Below, in pieces: positions 57,101 to 64,000 of a DNA stretch of 64,000 bases; position 1 is the first letter of the stretch; every line of letters starts with the position of its first letter. The notes under the pieces are model-generated. The model was not told the DNA's origin and did no database searches. It saw only the letters and a list, made by a program, of their open reading frames with translations. Location: positions 915,733 through 979,732 of the forward strand of contig HG738139.1 of NCBI GenBank assembly GCA_000499405.2, given 5' to 3'. The translations under genes and the position numbers were made by a program. The stretch is from Onchocerca volvulus (taxonomy: Eukaryota > Nematoda > Chromadorea > Rhabditida > Onchocercidae).

Positions 57101-58319
57101 TGCTTCTGTCGTCTTAGTAGATATTACTGTAGACAATTGATGTGTTTGTTGCATTTCACACACTGTAGTAGTTATTACGGTACATTGCGTATCAGAGAAC
57201 ACAGTTCTTGTTACGTCTGTATTAGGTGATATTCTATCAGATCCAGGAAAAGTCGATGTTAGCGGCTTATCATCAGATACTGTAGAAACTACTGTCACTG
57301 ATAAATTTGTGGACGGTGTTGGTGCTGTAACTGTGAGATCTGAAATTAAATAATATATCTCAATTTAATAATCATTAAAACACAATAAGACAACAGAGTC
57401 GTAAAATCCTAGTTCTAAAAAGTTAATTATCACTATTATCATTTATTTTATACCTTCTAGTTGAAATTTCAGCTCGTCTATTTGGTTACCCGTAAATGAT
57501 TTCCGAGATTCTGCTTCATCTAATTGTGCTTCTGCTGGTAATGATTTTTCAGTAGATCTCGCAAAAGAAGTTTCTGTAAATTTAGTCAGCCATAAGTAAT
57601 ATTCATTAAAGAAAAAACTTGTAAACAGAAAGTATAAGTAAAAGTATTATAGATACAACCTGAACGTTTCACTGAATGGTCCATGAAAGCCATTTTTTGT
57701 TTTAATTCATGATTAGTATGTTTTGATGACATTTTGATTCTTTCTATTTCTTTCTTGGTTTCACAATTATGCCAGTCAAAATCATTTAACAATCCTTCAG
57801 TGCATTTTGCAGAAGAAGTTTCTGCAAATATAATCACTATAAGTTTAAACAGAATAATTAATATTCCATTTAAGGAAAAACTTGTAGACAGAAATATAGA
57901 CAAAAGTATTATAAGTCTAACCTGAACGATTCACTGAGTAATTCATGCGAGCCATCTTTTGTTCCAATTCATAACCAATAGGCTTCGGTAACTTTTTAAA
58001 TCTGTCTACTTCATCCATAATTTCACAAGCATGCCGTACATCAGTATCATATAAGAATCTTTCAGTATGTGTCACCAAGGAAGTTTCTGTAAATTTGATT
58101 TTTGTAAATTTTAAATCCGTTAAATGTTCCATTTAAGAAAAAATTTTTAAACTAAAAAATGCAATCCAAAGTACTATAAGCGCAACAACCTGGAAGATTC
58201 ACTGAAGAATCCATGCAACTCCTTTGGGCCAATGAAGATGGATTATGCAAGATAGGAGAAATTCTTTGATTCAATTCGCTGCCAGAAGATGACATCTTGA
58301 ATTCCTCTTCTTTTTCCAT
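54199..58319 (-). CDS. Gene D: repeat-rich Tyr/Gln/Ser/Ala protein made by exon duplication, 12 exons
   Basis: Exons (high to low): 58319-58190, 58086-57922, 57821-57660, 57573-57454, 57339-57081, 56928-56721, 56414-56307, 55839-55702, 55506-55369, 55203-55069, 54889-54755, 54330-54199. Phases close to 609 aa. Residues 1-152 are three related exons sharing EL.QKMA.M..SV.RS, probably helical. Residues 193-278 are Thr/Ser/Val-rich. From about 279 the protein is low-complexity, rich in Tyr, Pro, Gln, Asn and Ala. Four exons (385-566) are near-identical copies of a 45-46-residue unit around QQIYSNVNGSGY and VPSYYSAPAA. No signal peptide or membrane segment. The tail resembles prion-like, condensate-forming sequences, but that is inference and the family is not recognised. 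Exon 10 ends at a GC donor. The start follows an acceptor (cattttcag) by 12 nt, suggesting trans-splicing. Confidence 0.85.
54755..56190 (-). repeat. Tandem exon-plus-intron repeat array in gene D
   Basis: Units of about 300-330 bp, each holding one 135-138-nt exon and a related intron (shared intron blocks gatgtgat, gattcgaaaagatgaa, ttttctacagaaagaaatac). Four intact copies begin (minus strand) at 55839, 55506, 55203 and 54889; a fifth, decayed copy covers about 56033-56190. Confidence 0.9.
56033..56190 (-). pseudogene. Decayed copy of the gene D repeat exon
   Basis: Lies where a further repeat exon is expected. The 3' half still aligns (…INGYGTSV…IPVVQ) but the donor gt is changed to ac (56032-56031) and the 5' half is barely alignable. 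Not spliceable as it stands, so omitted from the gene model. Confidence 0.65.
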
Positions 58320-58340
58320 TATTTTAACAATCTGAAAATG
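58320..58340 (-). promoter_or_regulatory. Probable trans-splice acceptor of gene D
   Basis: Acceptor gtcattttcag ends at 58332 on the minus strand, 12 nt before ATG 58319. No upstream exon that would splice to it was found. The frame stays open upstream of the ATG within the exon, so a further 5' exon is an alternative. Confidence 0.45.
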
Positions 58341-61300
58341 ACATAAATCGTAATTTATAGTATCATTTTTCTTCAAAAAATTGGTTGTATAATATGACAA
58401 AAACAAAAAAGCAGGATATATTTGCTAATTGAAGGTGAAAATTTATAGAAAAAAGTGATATTGGGCTTGAAAGAGTTTTTTTTTCTATCTTTCTATTAAA
58501 TATATGCAAACCAAAATAGTGAAAATACGTTTAGCAGTTGAAGTTTATAACTTCCAAACAAGATTAAAATTAAATCGATATGACGTAAGTTGTCATTCGC
58601 TTATATGGAAAGGCAAATTCATGAAGATTTGAAAAAATAAACTTAATAATTTGAGATGACCTTTATCGATGAAATTTAATTGAAGCGATAACTCGAAGTT
58701 CCAATAAATTATTGCAGAACTGCCACTATCAACAGAATGACATTTGATTACTTCTGATATCAAGAAGCTGTTCATTCAAATGAGATGAATCCAATCTTTT
58801 CAAAACAATATGATAAGCGTTGTAATCAAAAATGATGTGTTCAAGGAGAAAATAACGATTTCTTAGAATTTCATCGCAAAAATGAAAGTCAACTTATTCT
58901 GCAGATATCGAGGAAAAATAATTTGAAAATGCTCAAAGGCTTTTAGATATGTTTTCATTCTGTAAAATACGTTACCGAAAGATCAAAATAAATTATTAAC
59001 TGAGCCGAAATAGAGATAAATATTTCTATAAAGGAATGTTTGGAGAGAGAAAATCATTCACAATATGGGCTATTAGTAAATTATAAGGAAAACTTTTTTT
59101 GTATGAAAATATAGATTGAATATTTCTATTCTTCTTGAAATTTCGATAAAATTTCATTTAAAGGAACTCTGCATTGTAGTAATTAAGATTTCCGAAATTT
59201 CTATCCTTTCAGTTTAATTTGTTTCCCTACAGTATCCATTCATCGCATTGTGTATATAGCTACAAATTCAAATTCTATTGGCTGAAGAAAGTCTGCAGAA
59301 AGATTTTAATTTCTCATAAACTTAGTTATTAATATAACTAATGAATAAATTTCTCCTCGAACTTGAATAAAACCTTTTCATTAGTACAAAAATATGTTTT
59401 GAAAGGAAAAAAATTAAAGGTCATTTATGGAAAATCGAAGAAGAATATGTAGATGGGAAAACAGCACTCGACCTCGGTCTACATACCTATTCTCGAACTC
59501 TTAATCCCTCCTACCTCAAATAATTTGAAATATGATGGATGACAGCAATAATAAGAAAAGCTTTTGTAAATGATACTTCTGTTCTCGTCACTTTTAATGA
59601 CATACGATTTGCAATAGTATTTGACCTATAAAACATTTTAGAAAACATATTGTTGAGATGATTTCTGAATGAATTAAAAATCAGTTTCAGCAACATTTGT
59701 TCATTTATAAGATTTCATTTAAGTGTGAAATTTCTGGAAGCATCAAGATATTTTTTAGGACTGATCTTTTGAAGGTGTTAGCGAATAATTTCGATTGAAT
59801 ATTTCTGTGTGCCAATTTTATAAGTATTTAAATAAACGGTTGATTTTTTATGAAAGATTCAATATATCTGAATTGTTTTCGTTCTAAAGAAATATTTTGA
59901 GTTTTCGGAGGAAATTTAAGTAATAGACAATTAGAAAAAGGTTTTGGCATAGACTTCTGTTGGATTAGAATTAAAAATCAAAAAATGTGAATTTGCTAGT
60001 TTGCTCACACTCTGCTCCTTTGGCTACACTTGATGATAACAAAACTATTCTTTCCATTCTCTTGTTTTAAAACTTTTGAACTCAAAAAATGTCGAGACCA
60101 TTTTGGATTTTAGTAAGTTTAAAATTGAAAATAGATTGATTTAATATTATTTTTGATACTTTTTGAGGTAGCAGATAAAGCGTATCAAATAAACAACTAA
60201 AAAATTATGAATTCTATGAATAAAACTGAAATTAATAAATCACCACATGTGTATTCTCTTCAAGATGTTTTATGAATATGATGATCAAACATTTATCTTT
60301 GTATATTTTATTTATATTTGGATCTGATGACTCAATCATATTTTTACTGAATTTGGACTAGATATTCAAATATAAATAAAATATTTACGAAATTTTGCAT
60401 TCCATGTAGTTTCATTCCAGATCGAATTTTATAAAATAATCATTTTTATTTCTCTATTGTGAAGCATTTTACAAACTTCGCTGTTTGATTGGATTCAGAA
60501 AAATCAGAGAGAGTCGATAAAAAATAAATGGCAGTTGTTTGTCAATCATCATATATTTGTTGGTTATCAGCTAACATGTTTTTATATTATTCTTTCTGTT
60601 ACTTTCGAAATTGACGAATCCTCATTTATTAACACGTTCTACTTCCAACGATGCAAGGAAATAAATCGAAATAATAAATCGTAATTCAGTTCTGATAAGT
60701 TTTATGATCGTGTTGTAGATGAATTACAATCGAATAGTATAATAATTTATTAAAAGGTAGAATACACTTGCCATCCTTATGAAATGCTTTTATCGAAGGA
60801 ATGAAAACGTATGCTTATTGAGAAAGAAATTTAAAACAGTAATTAAATCGGTAATTTCCCTTTCCGTCTGTTCAGGAATTAGAATTCTTGAAATTTCGGC
60901 TAGTATTTTTTGCAAGAGCTCATTAAATTTTGCATTTTTTTAGTTTAATTTATTGTCACATGACAGGCTGGAATATGAAATTCCACTTGAAAATTCATCA
61001 ACAGATATCTTAAATTATTGATTCATAAAATGATCTTTATTAGATGAAGTTGATAAACTGAAGTATTTTTAGAAGTTGTCGATCATCGATAAATATTACA
61101 CAATTAACAGATGTATTATTTGGGACTAAACTTGAACAAAATCGAAAATAAACAAAGAAATTAATACATTGCAGTTCTTCATTTCTGACCTTTTCAATTT
61201 TATTGCAGAAAACAGTCGCATTAACTAAAACATAAAGAATTTGAAAATATCACTTGGCGTGCCCCATTGTCTCTCCCAAACAAAAGGACCGACAGATCCC

Positions 61301-64000
61301 AAACGATATAATTGGAAATGGATTATTTCTAATTCGCAAAAGAAGCAATTATGAGATAATGTCCAGAAGTGTTATTTCGTTGTGACAAGACAATGTCATC
61401 CTGTATAATTTACGATGTTTTGAAAGAAACAGATATTAAACCGAGGTGGATCGCTAATTAATCTATGAGAAAAAACGATTTCGAAATCCTTCTTTCCATA
61501 ATAAAAGAAAATGGATGATAGAGATGAATCATCGATTTTGCACTAATTAATTGCACCTCAACAGAATCTCAGTAAATTCCAAATTTTATTTTTCAGAAAT
61601 CTCCAAGTTTAGACTTCAGTTATTTGGAAGATATATAAATTGGTCATAGTATGGAAAGAATAAATTTCATTAATAACAAATTTTGCCAAGTAAGAATTAT
61701 TAATATCAAAGGCAAATGGGAAATAGACGAAAGATGAGTTGCCAGATGAAAGTCACCGTTGATTTGGTGAATAAATGGAAAAAAAACTCTTTTAGGGAAC
61801 TGTATTATTGACCAATTTATGGGTTTTATGATAATTTGCTAATTTAATTTGTATTTTTTTTAACGGATTTATCATTTTTAGTATGATACATTCATTCATT
61901 AATGATATTCAATAGTTGAATAAATTATTGAAATATTTGCTCAGCAATTCCATATTTTAGATCAATCTGCTTTAAATGCCAATTTCCATTTAGGGAATAA
62001 TCAAAGTTACTTCATATTTCACCATGTCATTACAGTAAAGATTGCTACTGTTTTTAATTCATCTTTAAGTGGATCGTAGAATTTTCTGATTGTCAGTCAT
62101 ACTCTTTTCAGGAAAAGTTTTCTGGCCACTAAACTGTAATAAATTTATTACGGATTTTAGAAGAAAAATCTGCAATAAAATAAGATTACAAAAAGAAAAT
62201 TCAGTTTATTTCAGATCAGGAAAAAGATTTGATAAAAATACAAATGGCAAAGACATATCCTTGGTCAAAATTAACAAGTGACTGTTAAATTGTCTGTGAA
62301 TTGGGAATATTTGCAGTTGTAATGATCGATCCATTATCACTATTTCTGATAGCACTTGTTTTACCTAAAATGAAGCATCTGGAAGTAATAATCATTGAAG
62401 TTTCTTTTCTGATGGAAATACTATTGCAAATAGAATTTAGTTACTTGCATAGAATTTTATCGATTAACGGAATCCCTCCCAAATTCAGTTCTTTCCACAA
62501 TTTTGACCATTCGAAAAAATCAATAATTGCTAACCATTCACATTCATTGGGAGAATGTTAAATGAGTAATTTAATACAATCACGTGAAGAAGCACATTAT
62601 TTATGTCTGGATTCCAAACATGCGTTGTATCCAAGACGAATAATTCGCCATTTAAAAAAAAAAAGATGATAGAGTAATGTTGATTGTAGTAAAGTAAAGC
62701 TATGAAATAAAAAATCTGGAAGACATGGTTCATTTAGATCAAAAAGCAAAGTACTGCTTCGATCGAATTTCATCCCGAACTATCTTTCTAGAAAAATATA
62801 ACTTTTCTAACTGAATCTTTAGAGAAAAAAGCAGTGAATTTCGAAAACAGATCAAGATTTGCAAAAGTTTATTCACTACAAATGAATAACATGAAATAGT
62901 GAAGGATTTACAAGAGGAAAAAAATATTTTTGAAAAATTTTAGAAATATTTGTAGTTAAATATATGATTATAAATCCATTTGTTGTTTATGAAGAGAAGA
63001 TTTCTTCATATCAAAAGAAAAAAATTGTTCAAGAGTTGGAAAATTTAATCATGATATATATATATATATATATATGTATATGTAATTAGAACTTAGTACT
63101 AGCATTTTTCACTGGAATACTGAATTAAATTATACTTAGGTTTTTGCAATATCTATTTAAGTAATTTTTTTTAATTTATATGACTTTTGTTTGCTGGATT
63201 GAATATATTTGAAAAAATTAAAGAAAAAGTAAAAAAATTTTATGAAAGTTCCGTCGGCACAGTTTGCATCATCAAACAAATCTGAGATTTGTAAAACATC
63301 CGAAAAAGTCAATAAATTTGTTTAAATTTATATTTTCATCATAAATCTTCATGTATCTCAGACCTACCAGACTGTAAAAGTAAGTAAAGATTATCAGATG
63401 ATAAAATTTTAGAATCAAAGAAAAATAATTTTCTCATAATTATCATCGTTCATTTATATTGACACTATTTCTATTTTAGTACTAACTGGTCTAATTGAAT
63501 GGCATCTTTCATATTAGTTTGATTTAATATCTTTGAGTAGAATATTTGCGTAATTAAATGCAAATCCTACAACATCCCATTTTTATAATTTTACCCACTT
63601 GCTCCTCCAATAATTTTTCGACTAAATATGATATTATCTTTTCCTTTAAATATTTAATTTCAAAATAAATTAGTATTATCACAATAATATAAATATAATG
63701 AAAGGAAGAAAAGAAATAAAAATTGTTATCCATAAAATGGTTATCCATAAAGTTTAAATAACTTTGCAATGCTAAGAAAAATAACTGTAAAAAATCAGGT
63801 GACACGTTAATTTTTTTCGCTTATTTCATAAATCATCGCATATTTCATCATAAATTTGCAAATTACTATAAAATAACAAAGAACACGTAAATATTTCTTT
63901 TCAATAATCATTGTATATTTTAATACAATTTTATAAGCTAAGGAAAATGTTTGTTAAAATCATGACAGACTTGAATATCTTTTTCTTCTTTAATCACGCA
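58341..64000. other. AT-rich region beyond gene D
   Basis: No firm gene or RNA. Frames at 62301-62561 (+) and 63554-63805 (-) have AT-driven codon use and no splice context, so I do not call them genes. A (TA)n microsatellite lies at 63053-63083. The promoter of gene D should be at the left edge. Confidence 0.5.
63053..63083. repeat. TA dinucleotide microsatellite
   Basis: About 31 bp of (TA)n with one GT interruption. Confidence 0.9.

Noticed and set aside
62301..62561. 86-codon plus-strand frame
   Set aside because: Composition-driven, with no splice signals and no recognisable domain; kept as unassigned intergenic DNA.

Overview
The window looks like nuclear DNA of a nematode, most likely a spirurid or filarial worm. 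It is strongly AT-rich with many homopolymers and AAT microsatellites. Genes are broken into short exons with the nematode TTTTCAG/GTAAGT splice style. Two genes begin directly after a strong 3' splice site, as expected for spliced-leader trans-splicing. A short relic of the 18S/ITS1 junction resembles filarial rDNA as I remember it; that species-level reading is inference. The run of four N at 50811-50814 is an assembly gap.

Layout. 1-9.8 kb: AT-rich, no firm gene, a few isolated open frames. 9.8-14.2 kb (+): gene A, a five-exon secreted or surface protein. 14.9-15.3 kb: a compact non-autonomous Helentron-like element. 15.3-36.2 kb: a 21-kb gene desert with the rDNA relic, microsatellites and several isolated exon-like islands. 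36.2-39.95 kb (+): gene B, a paralogue of gene A whose three internal exons have exactly the same lengths. 40.7-41.0 kb: a degenerate minisatellite. 43.3-48.25 kb (-): a complete 17-exon gene for the ribosome-biogenesis AAA ATPase NVL/MAC-1. Its upstream neighbour on the same strand ends 120 bp before the NVL start codon, so the two probably form a nematode operon. 49.2-53.4 kb: Helentron debris including a broken Pif1-like helicase. 54.2-58.3 kb (-): gene D, a 12-exon gene for an unrecognised protein rich in Tyr, Gln, Ser, Thr and Ala, grown by tandem exon duplication. 58.3-64 kb: nothing firm.

Exon models for genes A, B, D and NVL were built by hand. All exon phases close and give uninterrupted proteins of 289, 293, 609 and 745 residues. 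Most interesting points: an NVL D1 ATPase domain with altered Walker B and sensor-1 residues next to a canonical D2; the probable NVL operon; the exon-duplication array with a decayed exon copy; two GC-AG introns; and the transposon structures. Apart from these I see no obvious new multi-gene system.
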